From NCBI RefSeq assembly GCF_009184865.1, contig NZ_CP045096.1:4340001-4404000 (forward strand): DNA of 64,000 bases, given 5' to 3'. A program made the position numbers and the translations under genes. The stretch comes from Streptomyces phaeolivaceus. Lineage in GTDB: Bacteria > Actinomycetota > Actinomycetes > Streptomycetales > Streptomycetaceae. Of this stretch, positions 26,038-35,789 are shown in pieces (the stretch's first letter is position 1; every line of letters begins with the position of its first letter). A model generated the notes under the pieces. It was given only the letters and a program-made list of their open reading frames with translations. It did not search any database and was not told where the DNA came from.

Positions 26038-28698
26038 TCACTCCAACACCGGCAGCAGCTCCGGGAGATGGCCGTCCGAGGCCGCTGCCGCGCGTTGGCG
26101 TTCGTCCGGGACCTCGCCGTACAACGTCGTGCGGGGCTTGGCCGGGCGGCCCGCCGCGTCGGCCACGGCGATGAGGTCCTTGACGGACTTGTAGGAGCCG
26201 TAGGAGGAGCCCGCCATGCGGGAGATGGTCTCCTCCATGAGGGTGCCGCCGAGGTCGTTGGCGCCGGAACGGAGCATCTCCGCCGCGCCCTCCGTGCCCA
26301 ACTTCACCCAGCTGGTCTGGATGTTGGGGATGTGGGGGTGCAGGAGGAGGCGGGCCATGGCGGTGACGGCGCGGTTGTCGCGCGTGGTCGGGCCTGGGCG
26401 GGAGATGCCGGCCAGGTAGACCGGGGCGTTGGTGTGGATGAAGGGGAGGGTCACGAACTCCGTGAAGCCGCCGGTCCGTTGCTGGATACGGGCCAGGGTG
26501 CGCAGGTGGCCGAGCCAGTGGCGGGGCTGGTCGACATGGCCGTACATCATGGTCGAGGAGGAGCGGATGCCCAGTTCGTGGGCGGTGGAGATGACCTCGA
26601 TCCAGGTGGCGGTGGGGAGTTTGCCCTTGGTGAGGATCCAGCGGACCTCGTCGTCGAGGATCTCGGCGGCGGTGCCGGGGACGGAGTCGAGGCCGGCCTC
26701 CTTCGCGGCCGTCAGCCACTCGCGGATCGGCATCCCCGTACGGGTCGCGCCGTTCACCACCTCCATCGGGGAGAAGGCGTGGACGTGCATGCCGGGGACG
26801 CGGGTCTTCACGGCCTTCGCGATGTCGAAGTACGCCGTGCCGGGCAGGTCGGGGTGGATGCCGCCCTGCATGCAGACCTCCACCGCGCCGAGGTCCCAGG
26901 CCTGTCGGGCGCGGTCGGCGACCTGGTCGAGGGAGAGCGTGTACGCGTCGGCGTCGGTGCGGCGTTGCGCGAAGGCGCAGAAGCGGCAGCCGGTGTAGCA
27001 GACGTTCGTGAAGTTGATGTTCCGCGTGACGATGTAGGTGACGTCGTCGCCGACGGCCGCCTTGCGGACGTCGTCCGCGATCCGGGTGAGCACGTCAAGC
27101 GCCGGGCCGTCCGCGTGCAGGAGGGCCAGGGCCTCGGCGTCGGAGAGCTTGGTGGGATCGTCCGCCGCCGTCGCCAGCGCCGCGCGTACGTCCGTGTCGA
27201 TGCGTTCGGGGGCCATGCCGGGGGCCGCCGCCTCGCGCAGGGCGCCCCAGTCGCCGTACACGGAGTCGAAGTCGTCGCGGCGGTCGGACGTACGGCCCTC
27301 GGTGTCGATGGCGGTGTGCAGGTCCGTACGGCCGGTCGCCACGAAGACCTCCTCCGGCTCCTGCCACGGGTGGCCCTCGACGACCGCGTCCGGGCGGGCG
27401 AGGCCGGTCTCCGGGTCGGCCAGCGCGCGTACGTGCGGCAGGAGGCGCGGGTCGAGCCAGGGTTCGCCGCGTGACACGAACTCCGGGTAGACGCAGAGGC
27501 GTTCGCGCAGTTCGAAGCCGGCGGCCGCGGACCTGGCCGCGAGTTCTTCGATCTGCGGCCAGGGGCGTTCGGGGTTGACGTGATCGATCGTGAGGGGGGA
27601 GACCCCGCCCCAGTCGTCGATGCCGGCGCCGATCAGTCGCTCGTACTCGCTGTCGACGAGGTTCGGCGGGGCCTGGATGCAGCCCGACGGGCCCATGAGG
27701 AGGCGGGCGACGGCGACCGCGGCGACGAGTTCGTCGAGTTCCGCGTCCGGCATGCCGCGCATCGCGGTGTCCGGCTTGGCGCGGAAGTTCTGGATGATCA
27801 GCTCCTGGACGCCGTGGTAGGCGCGGGAGACCTTGCGGAGCGCGAAGAGGGAGTCGGCGCGTTCCTCGTACGTCTCGCCGATGCCGATCAGGACGCCGGA
27901 GGTGAAGGGGACGGAGGAGCGGCCGGCGTCCTCCAGGGCGCGCAGCCGGACCGCCGGTTCCTTGTCGGGCGAGCCGTGGTGGGGGCCGCCGGGCTCGGAC
28001 CACAGGCGGGTCGCGGTCGTCTCCAGCATCATGCCCATGGAGGGGGCGACGGGCTTGAGGCGCTGGAAGTCCGTCCACGACATCACGCCCGGGTTGAGGT
28101 GCGGGAGCAGGCCCGTCTCCTCCAGGATGCGGATGGAGATGGCCCGGACGTACGCGATCGTGTCGTCGTAGCCGTGCGCGTCGAGCCACTCGCGCGCCTC
28201 CGGCCAGCGGTCCTCCGGCTTGTCGCCGAGCGTGATCAGGGCTTCCTTGCAGCCGAGGGCGGCGCCCTTGCGGGCCACGTCCAGCACCTCGTCCGGCGAC
28301 ATGAACATCCCGTGCCCGGCGCGGCGCAGCTTGCCGGGGACGGTGACGAAGGTGCAGTAGTGGCATTTGTCCCGGCAGAGGCGGGTGAGCGGGATGAAGA
28401 CGCTCTTCGAGTACGTGATGACGCCGGGACGGCCGGCCGCCTCCAGGCCGGCGTTCCGCACGCGGGCCGCCGACGCGGCCAGGTCCTCCAGCGCCGCGCC
28501 GCGCGCCTGCAGCAGCACCGCCGCCTCGGTCGCGTCCAGCGCCACGCCGTCCCGGGCCCGTTTGAGCGCACGCCGCATCGAGTTCTCGGTGGGGCCGGTG
28601 GGGGCGGTCGGCCCTGCGGAGCCGGTGGGGCCCGTGGGGCCGGTGGGCCCTGTGCGGTCGTCGGTGGGTCCGGTTCCAGAGGTCGCGGAAGTTGTCAT
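26038..28698 (-). CDS. fbiC: FO synthase (CofG/CofH fusion) for coenzyme F420
   Basis: The 886-residue protein is the bifunctional 7,8-didemethyl-8-hydroxy-5-deazariboflavin synthase. The CofG half has the radical-SAM cluster CRDKCHYC (Cys108, 112, 115); the CofH half has CYTGCRFC (Cys567, 571, 574). Together they couple tyrosine and 5-amino-6-ribitylaminouracil to make FO, the chromophore of F420. Length and both cysteine clusters are intact. The N-terminus has a GPT-rich collagen-like insert before the conserved [14 protein letters not shown]. The next gene upstream encodes an F420-type LLM enzyme, a fitting neighbour. Confidence 0.97.
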   Translation of the reverse strand: MTTSATSGTGPTDDRTGPTGPTGPTGSAGPTAPTGPTENSMRRALKRARDGVALDATEAAVLLQARGAALEDLAASAARVRNAGLEAAGRPGVITYSKSVFIPLTRLCRDKCHYCTFVTVPGKLRRAGHGMFMSPDEVLDVARKGAALGCKEALITLGDKPEDRWPEAREWLDAHGYDDTIAYVRAISIRILEETGLLPHLNPGVMSWTDFQRLKPVAPSMGMMLETTATRLWSEPGGPHHGSPDKEPAVRLRALEDAGRSSVPFTSGVLIGIGETYEERADSLFALRKVSRAYHGVQELIIQNFRAKPDTAMRGMPDAELDELVAAVAVARLLMGPSGCIQAPPNLVDSEYERLIGAGIDDWGGVSPLTIDHVNPERPWPQIEELAARSAAAGFELRERLCVYPEFVSRGEPWLDPRLLPHVRALADPETGLARPDAVVEGHPWQEPEEVFVATGRTDLHTAIDTEGRTSDRRDDFDSVYGDWGALREAAAPGMAPERIDTDVRAALATAADDPTKLSDAEALALLHADGPALDVLTRIADDVRKAAVGDDVTYIVTRNINFTNVCYTGCRFCAFAQRRTDADAYTLSLDQVADRARQAWDLGAVEVCMQGGIHPDLPGTAYFDIAKAVKTRVPGMHVHAFSPMEVVNGATRTGMPIREWLTAAKEAGLDSVPGTAAEILDDEVRWILTKGKLPTATWIEVISTAHELGIRSSSTMMYGHVDQPRHWLGHLRTLARIQQRTGGFTEFVTLPFIHTNAPVYLAGISRPGPTTRDNRAVTAMARLLLHPHIPNIQTSWVKLGTEGAAEMLRSGANDLGGTLMEETISRMAGSSYGSYKSVKDLIAVADAAGRPAKPRTTLYGEVPDERQRAAAASDGHLPELLPVLE

Positions 28699-28772
28699 CC
28701 TTCGAGCATACGAGCGGGTTGGCTCCGCGAACGGGGTGGGCGCCTCATGGCTCGGGGGTGCGGGTTGGGTTT

Positions 28773-28850
28773 GGCGGGTGCGGGTTCGGTGGGCGGGTGC
28801 GGGTTCGGGTGCGGGTGCGGGTTCGGTGGGCGGGTGCGGGTTCGGTGGGG
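28773..28850. repeat. 18-19 bp tandem repeat upstream of fbiC
   Basis: Units built on GGGTGCGGGTTCGGT recur about four times with internal variation. The tract lies 75-150 bp upstream of the fbiC start. Confidence 0.75.
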
Positions 28851-28889
28851 CTTCTCGCGCAGTTCCCCGCGCCCCCAAAAAAGCCCAGG
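28847..28889 (-). repeat. Streptomyces intergenic repeat, copy A
   Basis: On the complement strand this reads GCTTTTTTGGGGGCGCGG followed by GGAACTGCGCGAGAAGC. The same core occurs at 29271-29372 and 51568-51676, with a diverged copy at 43375-43462. I recognise it as a common dispersed Streptomyces intergenic element. Confidence 0.75.
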
Positions 28890-28935
28890 CCCCGTCGACC
28901 TGAAACGCGACGGGCCTGCGGGACTGATGACGGCG

Positions 28936-28974
28936 GGATGGCCGGATGGCCGGATGGCCGGATGGCCGGATGGC
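28936..28974. repeat. 8-bp tandem repeat (GGATGGCC)5
   Basis: GGATGGCC begins at 28936, 28944, 28952, 28960 and 28968; the last unit is incomplete. Confidence 0.9.
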
Positions 28975-28984
28975 GGGCCTGAGG

Positions 28985-29235
28985 GGTGACGGCCCTGCGG
29001 ATCCGGGTGGCGGCGGCCCTGCGGATCCGGGTGGCGGCGGGTCTGGGGATCCGGGAGGTGCGGCCCCGCGGATCCGAGAGGTGACGGCCCCGCGGATCCG
29101 AGAGGTGCGGCCCCGCGGATCCGAGAGGTGCGGCCCCGCGGATCCGAGAGGTGCGGCCCCGCGGATCCGGGAGGTGACGGCTCGGCGGATCCGGGAGGTG
29201 ACGGGTCTGAGGATCCGGGTGGTGGCGGTGTGGTG
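28985..29235. repeat. Minisatellite of ten 23-24 bp units, each with GGATCC
   Basis: GGATCC starts at 28999, 29023, 29047, 29070, 29094, 29117, 29140, 29163, 29187 and 29211, so the period is strictly 23 or 24 bp. The unit is close to GCGGATCCGAGAGGTGCGGCC. No spacer variation is seen, so it is not a CRISPR array. It fills the spacer between fbiC and the LLM gene. Confidence 0.92.
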
Positions 29236-29270
29236 GGGCGGAAGGCGGCTCGGGGGTGGTTCTGGAGGGC

Positions 29271-29372
29271 GTCGGGCGGGTGGGGTGAAAAGCGTGGGGC
29301 GCAGCCCCGGCTTTTCAGGGGCGCGGGGAACTGCGCGAGAAGCCCCACCGGACCCGCACCCGACAACGCACC
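29271..29372 (+). repeat. Streptomyces intergenic repeat, copy B
   Basis: The core GGGGCGCGGGGAACTGCGCG is followed by AGAAGCCCCACCGGACCCGC. It matches copy C at 51568-51676 over about 100 bp and is inverted relative to copy A, so A and B flank the minisatellite as an inverted pair. Confidence 0.8.
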
Positions 29373-29400
29373 CGCCGACCGACCCCACTCCCCCGAGCCA

Positions 29401-30258
29401 TCAGGCCCCCTCCCCCAAGAACACCCCGTACTCGTCCAACAGCCCCAACACCTCGGCCTCCCCCGCCGGAGGCAGCTGCACGACCGCCTCCTCGATGCCC
29501 GACTCCGCGTAGTACGCCAGCTTCCCCGCACTCGGCCGCACCGCGTACGGCACCACCTGCAACCCCGCCGCATCGCGCCCCGCGTCGGCCCACACCCGCC
29601 GCAGCACCGGCAACGCCTCCCCCAGCCCCCGCCCCCCGATCGGCAGCCACCCGTCCGCGTACTCGGCGATGTGCGCGAACAGCTTCGGCCCCGCGGCCCC
29701 GCCGATCAGCGTGCGCGGCCCCACGACCGGCCCCCGCGCCTTCTGCACCGGCTTCGGATACGCGGAACTCGCCCGCACGCTCCCGAACTCCCCCTCGTAC
29801 GCCGTCGGCTCCTCCGCCCACAGCGCCCTCATCAGCGCCATCCGGTCCCGTACCAGTTCCCGCCGGGTGCGCCAGGCGACCCCGTGGTCGGCGGCCTCCT
29901 CGACGTTCCAGCCGTAGCCGAGGCCGAGGGTGAGGCGCCCGCCGGACAGGTGGTCGACGGTCGCGATCTGCTTCGCGAGGTCGATCGGGTCGTGCTGCGC
30001 GACCAGCGTGATCCCGGTGCCGAGCCCCAGCCGCTCGGTGACGGCGGCGGCCTGGCCGAGCGCCACGAAGGGGTCCAGGGTGCGGCCGTACTCACGCGGC
30101 AGCTCCCCGCCCGCCGGGTACGGCGTCGTCCGCTCGACGGGGATGTGGGTGTGCTCGGGGAGGTAGAGCCCCGCGAAGCCGCGTTGCTCCAACTCACGGG
30201 CGAGCCGGGTCGGAGAGATCGTCTCGTCGGTGAGGAAGATCGTCACGGAGATGCGCAT
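29401..30258 (-). CDS. LLM-class F420-dependent oxidoreductase
   Basis: The 285-residue protein has the luciferase-like monooxygenase TIM barrel: the N-terminal strand MRISVTIFLTDET, the LYLPEHTHIP active-site loop, the KQIATVDHLSGGRLTLGLG family signature and the GYGWN segment. Members of this subgroup (TIGR03619-like) use F420 rather than FMN, which suits the neighbouring fbiC. The substrate is unknown. Confidence 0.88.
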   Translation of the reverse strand: MRISVTIFLTDETISPTRLARELEQRGFAGLYLPEHTHIPVERTTPYPAGGELPREYGRTLDPFVALGQAAAVTERLGLGTGITLVAQHDPIDLAKQIATVDHLSGGRLTLGLGYGWNVEEAADHGVAWRTRRELVRDRMALMRALWAEEPTAYEGEFGSVRASSAYPKPVQKARGPVVGPRTLIGGAAGPKLFAHIAEYADGWLPIGGRGLGEALPVLRRVWADAGRDAAGLQVVPYAVRPSAGKLAYYAESGIEEAVVQLPPAGEAEVLGLLDEYGVFLGEGA

Positions 30259-30310
30259 GTGTCATCTCTAGCCGCTCGGGACAGGGATGTCCATACCGAC
30301 CGGTCGGCAC

Positions 30311-30718
30311 TTAGGGGAGCCGACCGGTCGGGCCCGGGGAAGGTCGGTCGCCCCCGCCCACAGCCCGCGGCGCGCCCGCCGCGAGCAGGGCGCGCTTCGC
30401 CAGTTCCCCCGTGCGGGACACCTCGCCGAGGCGGTGGACGAGGGCCCAGCGGCCGTCGTCGTACGCGGCTGCCACGACGGACGAGCCACGGGTGGCACCG
30501 TCGTGCCGGCGGAGCGAGGGGCCTCGCCGCCAGGAGGGCGCCGGTTCGCCGAACCGGCGTTCCACGAGCAGCGCGACCACGAGATCCGCCAGCGTCCGGC
30601 AGCTGGACCACAGTCCACCGGCCGGCAGGATCGCACCGGTCAGCGTCCACAGGGGGCACGGCCTGCCGAACAGGTCGCGCGGCACCAGGCGCCGCCCTTC
30701 CGGCGGGCTCCCCGTCAT
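30311..30718 (-). pseudogene. C-terminal fragment of a serine hydrolase (beta-lactamase-like)
   Basis: About 135 residues resemble the end of class C-type serine hydrolases: LPAGGLWSSCRTLADLVVALL, then FGEPAPSWRRGPSLRRHDGAT and a final strand RWALVHRLGE. The SxxK and YxN motifs that carry catalysis are upstream of the break and missing. The fragment stops abruptly at about 30718, where a plus-strand gene fragment begins. Confidence 0.6.
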
Positions 30719-30724
30719 CGCCCC

Positions 30725-31087
30725 CGCCGCCGTATCGCCACCCTCGCCACCGGCCTCGCCGCCCTCGCCCTCTCCGCCGGGCTGCTCACCGGCCGCGAGT
30801 TCGGTGACTCCCTGGACTGTGTCCCGAACGCGGACACCATCGCCGAGAGCCTCAGGGACATCCACCGGACCGGCGAGTCGACCGACATCACCGACACGAT
30901 CGAGAAGAACCTCGACGAGATCGGCGACGAGGCGGCCGACGAGCGCGGCGACGTCGACAAGGCAGTGGACGACCTCGCCGAGGCCGTCAAGGACTACGAC
31001 CGGTCGATCCTGAACGGCGACACCGACCCCGACACCAGCCGGATCGACGCGGCGGCCGACGAACCGACCGACGTCTGCACGTCGTAA
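30725..31087 (+). pseudogene. Small secreted helical protein, 5' end lost or start unclear
   Basis: The frame encodes RRRIATLATGLAALALSAGLL, a signal-peptide-like start with no ATG, GTG or TTG in place, followed by a helical acidic domain with DIHRTGESTDITDTIEKNLD and a final ADEPTDVCTS. Two cysteines (LDCV, DVCT) could pair after export. The initiating Met is probably lost at the junction with the serine hydrolase fragment. A distant upstream start would read through that fragment antisense. Confidence 0.5.
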
Positions 31088-31230
31088 GGAAAACCGGCGA
31101 TTTCCTTCCCTTGTCCCTCAGTTCACCACCCCATAGGAAGGTGGCACGCACCACCACCTCAGCACCACCCTCACACCACCCGCGCACCACCCACGCCATG
31201 TCACTCACGACCGACCTGGGGAGCAGCAGC

Positions 31231-32808
31231 ATGTGCGACGACGATCACGGTGACGGGAACAGGAACGGGAACAGGAACGGACTCGGAAGGCGGGCGCTGT
31301 TCGTGACGTCGGCGACGGCGGCGCTTACGTTGGGAAGCGTGACCTTTGGGACGAGCGGCGCCGAGGCCGCGCACGGCGACCAGGAGACCAAGACCATCCG
31401 GGGGACCCTCCCCACCGGCTCCCCCGATTTCGTCTATCTGCCGGTCGAAGTACCGTCAGGGGTACGGGAGTTGAAGGTCTCGTACAGCTATGGAAGACCG
31501 ACCGTCCCGGCCGGCACCGCGGGCAACGCGCTCGACATCGGTGTCTTCGACGAACGCGGCACGGAACTCGGCGGCAAGGGCTTCCGCGGCTGGTCGGGCG
31601 GCGCGCGCACGGAGTTCTTCCTCCGCGCGGACGAGGCGACGCCGGGTTACATCCCGGGCCCGGTGCGCCCCGGCACCTGGCACATCGCGCTGGGCCCGTA
31701 CACGGTGGCGCCGGACGGACTGCCGTACGAGATCACGATCACTCTCACCTACGGTCGCCCGGCCACGGCGGTGAAGCCGGTGTATCCGCCGGAGCGGGCC
31801 AAGGGGCGGGGCCGGGCCTGGTACCGGGGCGACTGCCATCTGCACTCCTGGTACTCCGACGGCCGCCGTACGCTCGCCGAGCTGGCGGCGCTGGCCCGCG
31901 CGGCGGGGCTGGACTTCATCAACAGCTCGGAGCACAACACCCAGTCCGCGCACGCCCATTGGGCCGAGCACGCCGGCGACGACCTGCTGATCATGCTGGG
32001 CGAGGAGGTCACCACCCGCAACGGTCATGTGCTGGCGCTCGGGGTCGATCCGGGGACGTTCGTCGACTGGCGGTACCGGGCGCGGGACAACCGGTTCGGC
32101 AAGTACGCGCGGGAGATCCGGCGCGCCGGGGGCCTGGTCGTCCCGGCCCATCCGCACGCCACCTGCATCGGCTGCAACTGGAAGTTCGGCTTCGGCGAGG
32201 CGGACGCGGTGGAGGTGTGGAACGGGGCGTACTCGCCGGAGGACGAGGTGGCGCTCGCCGACTGGGACGGCATGCTCGTCGCGGCCGTGCGCGAGGGCCG
32301 CGAAGGCCGGGAGGGCCGTACGGGCCGCGCGGACTGGATTCCGGCGATGGGCAACAGCGACGCGCATCGCGACCCCGACCCCGTGGGCCGCCCCCAGACG
32401 GTCGTCCTCGCCGACGATCTGACCCGGGAGGCCATCCAGGAGGGGTTGCGGGCGGGCCGTTCGTACGTCGCCGAGTCCAAGGACGTGTCGGTGTCGTTCA
32501 CGGCGTCCGGGGCGCGCGGCGAGCACGCGGGCATCGGGGAGCGGCTGCAGGTGGACGCGGACGCCGCCGTCACCGTCCGTCTGGAGGCGACGGGTTCCGC
32601 CGGCTGCGTCATCCGCTTCGTCACCGACCAGGGTGTCCTGTTCACCTCGGCGGAGATCCCGGCGTCGGGCACCGGCGCGGCCGAGTGGCGTACGACGGCC
32701 TCGTACGCGGCGTACGTCCGCGCGGAGGTCCGCCGGCCCCCGATCGTCCCGGGTTTCCCGGGCCCGCTGGCGGCCTTCACGAACCCGATCTTCCTCGGGC
32801 GACAGTAG
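31231..32808 (+). CDS. CehA/McbA-family PHP-domain phosphoesterase, exported
   Basis: The 525-residue protein has a twin-arginine-type signal (GLGRRALFVTSATAALTLG), a beta-rich N-domain and a PHP metallohydrolase domain. The metal ligands are visible as GDCHLHSWYSDG, SSEHNTQ, GEEVTTRNGH, PAHPHATC and GNSDAHRD. Family members hydrolyse phosphoesters or carbamate-like esters. ATG at 31231 has GGGGAG seven bases upstream and is preferred over ATG 31198. NRNG repeats near the start come from 12-bp repeats. The stop codon lies in a GACAGTA x3 tandem repeat. Confidence 0.88.
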   Translation: MCDDDHGDGNRNGNRNGLGRRALFVTSATAALTLGSVTFGTSGAEAAHGDQETKTIRGTLPTGSPDFVYLPVEVPSGVRELKVSYSYGRPTVPAGTAGNALDIGVFDERGTELGGKGFRGWSGGARTEFFLRADEATPGYIPGPVRPGTWHIALGPYTVAPDGLPYEITITLTYGRPATAVKPVYPPERAKGRGRAWYRGDCHLHSWYSDGRRTLAELAALARAAGLDFINSSEHNTQSAHAHWAEHAGDDLLIMLGEEVTTRNGHVLALGVDPGTFVDWRYRARDNRFGKYAREIRRAGGLVVPAHPHATCIGCNWKFGFGEADAVEVWNGAYSPEDEVALADWDGMLVAAVREGREGREGRTGRADWIPAMGNSDAHRDPDPVGRPQTVVLADDLTREAIQEGLRAGRSYVAESKDVSVSFTASGARGEHAGIGERLQVDADAAVTVRLEATGSAGCVIRFVTDQGVLFTSAEIPASGTGAAEWRTTASYAAYVRAEVRRPPIVPGFPGPLAAFTNPIFLGRQ

Positions 32809-32947
32809 ACAGTAGACAGTAGTGACCTTGATGCCCGTAGGGGAACCCGCGTACGAAATAACTGTGTTGGGCCTTAGGTTTGGCTCGACACAGTACGTGC
32901 GTCTGTATGTGTGACGGCGCACCTGCACGGCGGAGGAGACCGCGCCC

Positions 32948-33784
32948 ATGACCGACAACGCGACCGCACCCGACCCGGCGGCGGCTTCTGCGGCGAAGGA
33001 GAAGGTCGACACTTCGGTGCCCGCCTCCGCCCGCATCTGGAACTACTGGCTGGGCGGCAAGGACAACTACCCGGTGGACGAGGCGGCCGGCGACGCGTAC
33101 GCCGGCGCCTTCCCCGGCATCGTCACCATCGCCCGCGGCAGCCGCGCGTATCTGCGGCGCAGCATCCGGCATCTGGTGGAGGTGGAGGGCGTCCGGCAGT
33201 TCCTGGACGTCGGCACCGGGCTGCCCACGGCCGACAACACCCACCAGGTCGCCCAGCGCAGCGCGCCGGAGGCACGGATCGTCTACGTCGACAACGACCC
33301 GATGGTCCTCGCGCACGCCCGCGCGCTGCTCTACTCCGCCCCCGAGGGCGCCACCGCGTACGTCGACGCCAGCCTCTACGACCCGGAGCGCATCCTGGAG
33401 GCGGCGGCCGGCACCCTGGACCTGTCGCGGCCGACCGCGCTGATCCTCAGCGGCATCCTGGGGCATGTCGGCGACTACGAGGAGGCCCGTGACATCGTCC
33501 GCCGCCTCCTCGCCGGTCTCCCCTCCGGCAGCTACCTCAACGTCAACGAGGGCTCCCGGGGCACCGACCCGGACTACGAGCGCGCCCAGGACGCCTACAA
33601 CGAGACCGGCGCCGTCCCGTACTTCCTCCGCCCCATCGACCAGATCACCGGCTACTTCGACGGCCTCGACCTGGTCGACCCCGGCATCGTCTCCGTACCG
33701 CTGTGGCGCCCGGACCCGACGGACCCGGGCGAGCCGAAGCCGAAGCCGATCGGGCAGCACGGGGGGTTGGGCAGGAAGCCGTAG
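32948..33784 (+). CDS. SAM-dependent methyltransferase, DUF574/PF04672 type
   Basis: The 278-residue protein starts with the hallmark SARIWNYWLGGKDNYPVD and has the SAM-binding region RQFLDVGTGLPT (motif I) and IVYVDNDPMVL (acidic motif II). These proteins are expanded in Streptomyces; targets are unknown. GGAGG precedes the ATG by 10 bases. It stands alone between the phosphoesterase and a convergent EEP gene. Confidence 0.92.
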   Translation: MTDNATAPDPAAASAAKEKVDTSVPASARIWNYWLGGKDNYPVDEAAGDAYAGAFPGIVTIARGSRAYLRRSIRHLVEVEGVRQFLDVGTGLPTADNTHQVAQRSAPEARIVYVDNDPMVLAHARALLYSAPEGATAYVDASLYDPERILEAAAGTLDLSRPTALILSGILGHVGDYEEARDIVRRLLAGLPSGSYLNVNEGSRGTDPDYERAQDAYNETGAVPYFLRPIDQITGYFDGLDLVDPGIVSVPLWRPDPTDPGEPKPKPIGQHGGLGRKP

Positions 33785-33810
33785 GGCAAGGGTGCCGGGG
33801 GACCAGGGTT

Positions 33811-34794
33811 TCAGTGAGCCTCGGTCCCCCCACCGGCCTCGTCCGCCTCACATATCCCATCCGCCCTATTCACCCTGTCCATCCCTTCCACCTCTTCCTT
33901 CCCATCCATCCCATCCATCCCGTCCATCCCGTCTGCCAGGTCGGCCACGACCGCCATGTGGTCGGAGGGCCACACGCCGTCGACGGGGGCGTCTCCCGCC
34001 CTGTGGACGGCGCGTACGTGGCCGAGTCCGCCGGGGCCCGGCGGCCCGACGTGGATGTAGTCGATGCGCGCCCTCGGCCCGAACGACTCGGCGACGTACG
34101 GGTTCGCGGGGTCCCAGGTGGCCGAGGGGGCGCCCGGTTCGGCGTACTCCCAGGCATCGAGGAAGCACTGCCCGGGTACGGCGGGCGCGGTCTTGTACCC
34201 GCCGAACAGCCGGACCTCGTCGGAGTCGGGCCAGGCGTTGAAGTCCCCGGTGATCACGGGTGGGTGGGCGCTTCGGCCCCGGTGGCGGGCGACGAACCCG
34301 GCCAGCGCGGTGACCTGGCGGCAGCGCAGCGCGGAGGCGTCGGGGGCGGAGCTGAGGTGGGTGGTGAAGAAGGGGACGGGCGCACCGGGCGCGTCGAGGA
34401 GGGCGTAGAGGGCGCCGCGTGTGCTGCCGCCGCTCTCCGCCGTGGGCGGTCCGCCATCCTCCTCCGTGGGCAGCCCGATGGCGTCCCGCTCCAGTACGGG
34501 CCACCGGCTCAGTACGGCGCTGCCTATCCCCACCCCCGGGTCGCCGATCCGCCGCCACCAGCGCGCGGCGTCGCCGTACTCGCCCCAGGCCCAGCACATT
34601 CCCAGCTCTCCGGCGAGCCACCCGGCGAGGTTTCCCGCGCCCTCCCGGCCGCCCCCGTTCTCGCCGTCGCGCTCCCAGACCTCCTGCAACCCGACCACGT
34701 CGGGCCGCAGTTCACGCAGTACGGCGAGGATCGCCTTCTGCCGCTCCTGCCACGGTCCGAACCGCCACCACAGGTTCCACGTCACGACCCGCAC
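33811..34794 (-). CDS. Endonuclease/exonuclease/phosphatase family protein
   Basis: The 327-residue protein starts at GTG and has the EEP active-site set: the N-terminal VVTWNLWW, LQEVW (metal-binding Glu), THLSS, ITGDFNAWP (Asp/Asn) and the C-terminal PSDHMAVVA. It could act on DNA, inositol phosphates or sphingolipids; there is no signal peptide. The C-terminus is extended by GMDGMDGMDG repeats from a CCATCC-rich tract (about 33893-33935). Confidence 0.85.
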   Translation of the reverse strand: MRVVTWNLWWRFGPWQERQKAILAVLRELRPDVVGLQEVWERDGENGGGREGAGNLAGWLAGELGMCWAWGEYGDAARWWRRIGDPGVGIGSAVLSRWPVLERDAIGLPTEEDGGPPTAESGGSTRGALYALLDAPGAPVPFFTTHLSSAPDASALRCRQVTALAGFVARHRGRSAHPPVITGDFNAWPDSDEVRLFGGYKTAPAVPGQCFLDAWEYAEPGAPSATWDPANPYVAESFGPRARIDYIHVGPPGPGGLGHVRAVHRAGDAPVDGVWPSDHMAVVADLADGMDGMDGMDGKEEVEGMDRVNRADGICEADEAGGGTEAH

Positions 34795-34868
34795 CGGTCG
34801 ACCACCACCCTCACCGCGTACCCGATCCTGTAACCCGTACCTCCCACACCCCGAGGAGAACCAAGCCG

Positions 34869-35282
34869 ATGTCCCGTGATGCGGACCCCGCCGGCCCCAT
34901 GGACCTCAAACAACGTGTCGTCACGGCCTTCCAGCGCCATGTCGCCAACCCGGTGCTCCGCCGCGTGCCGTTCCAGACGGTTCTGGAGACCACCGGCCGC
35001 ACCTCCGGCCTGCCCCGGCGCACGCCCATCGGCGGGCGCCGCGTGGGCGACACGTTCTGGCTGGTGTCCGAGTACGGCGAGAGGTCCCACTACATCCGCA
35101 ACATCAAGGCCGACCCCTCGGTCCGCGTCCGCATCCGGGGCCGCTGGCACGAGGGCACGGCCCACCTCCTCCCCGACGACGACCCGATGGCCCGCCTGCG
35201 CACCCTGCCCCGCATGAACAGCACGGCGGTACGGGTACTGGGGTCACGGCTGCTGACGGTGCGGGTGGATCTGCGCGGCTAG
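34869..35282 (+). CDS. DDN-like F420-dependent nitroreductase-family protein
   Basis: The 137-residue protein fits the deazaflavin-dependent nitroreductase/split-barrel group: LETTGRTSGLPRRTPIG is the F420 phosphate-binding signature, and YIRNIKADPSVRVRIRGRWHEG the next two strands. F420 produced through fbiC would be its cofactor. The start has GAGGAG ten bases upstream. The physiological substrate is unknown. Confidence 0.88.
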   Translation: MSRDADPAGPMDLKQRVVTAFQRHVANPVLRRVPFQTVLETTGRTSGLPRRTPIGGRRVGDTFWLVSEYGERSHYIRNIKADPSVRVRIRGRWHEGTAHLLPDDDPMARLRTLPRMNSTAVRVLGSRLLTVRVDLRG

Positions 35283-35307
35283 GCAGACGGGAATTTCACG
35301 GCAGGAC

Positions 35308-35556
35308 CTAGGGCGCCGGCTCGAACGTGAAGTAGATGCTCAGCGTGTACGGCTCATCCTCGTCGTGCGCGAAGTCCCAGGACACGTCCACCAGGAAGAC
35401 ATCGTGCTCCCCCACCCACTCATGGGCCTTCCTGAAGGCCTCCGCGGCGGTGGTGGCCGGGAAGAGCTTTCTGGCCATGGGGTGCACCTGACTCTCGGCG
35501 TCCGAGTCGTCGAAGCCCTTCGGGACGGCCAGGCAGAGATCGGGGTCGAGTTCCAT
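35308..35556 (-). CDS. Small conserved protein, unknown function
   Basis: This 82-residue acidic protein (MELDPDLCLAVPKGF start; SIYFTFEPAP end) has no recognised domain. A purine-rich site precedes the ATG, and codon use is typical. It is probably cytoplasmic. Confidence 0.6.
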   Translation of the reverse strand: MELDPDLCLAVPKGFDDSDAESQVHPMARKLFPATTAAEAFRKAHEWVGEHDVFLVDVSWDFAHDEDEPYTLSIYFTFEPAP

Positions 35557-35703
35557 GGACTGCGCCCTTCCGGTAGGTCGGTGACGCCCGGTAAGACTGC
35601 GGCGCCCCCTGGAGGGGTTGCCTCACTCCGCTACGGTTCCGCAGCCGGTGCCTTCCCCTGGGCTCACCGGTCACGCGATGATGTCGGGATGCGGGATGGA
35701 TGG

Positions 35704-35766
35704 CGTGTTGGGTGCGTTGGGAGCATTGAGCGCATTGAGCGCATTGGGCGCATTGAGCGCATCGAA
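35704..35766. repeat. 9-bp tandem repeat (GCATTGAGC)n
   Basis: GCATTGAGC/GCATTGGGC units repeat five to six times with single-base variants, just upstream of the broken HAD gene. Confidence 0.9.
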
Positions 35767-35789
35767 CATGTCGTCGGGCAGGCATCGGG

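Noticed and set aside
26068..27474. Plus-strand open frame of 468 codons opposite fbiC
   Set aside because: It is the shadow of fbiC. The complement-strand product has two complete radical-SAM motifs, whereas this frame has none.
28985..29235. Regularly spaced repeats that look like a CRISPR array
   Set aside because: The whole 23-24 bp unit repeats, with no unique spacers between conserved repeats, and no cas genes are nearby. It is a minisatellite.
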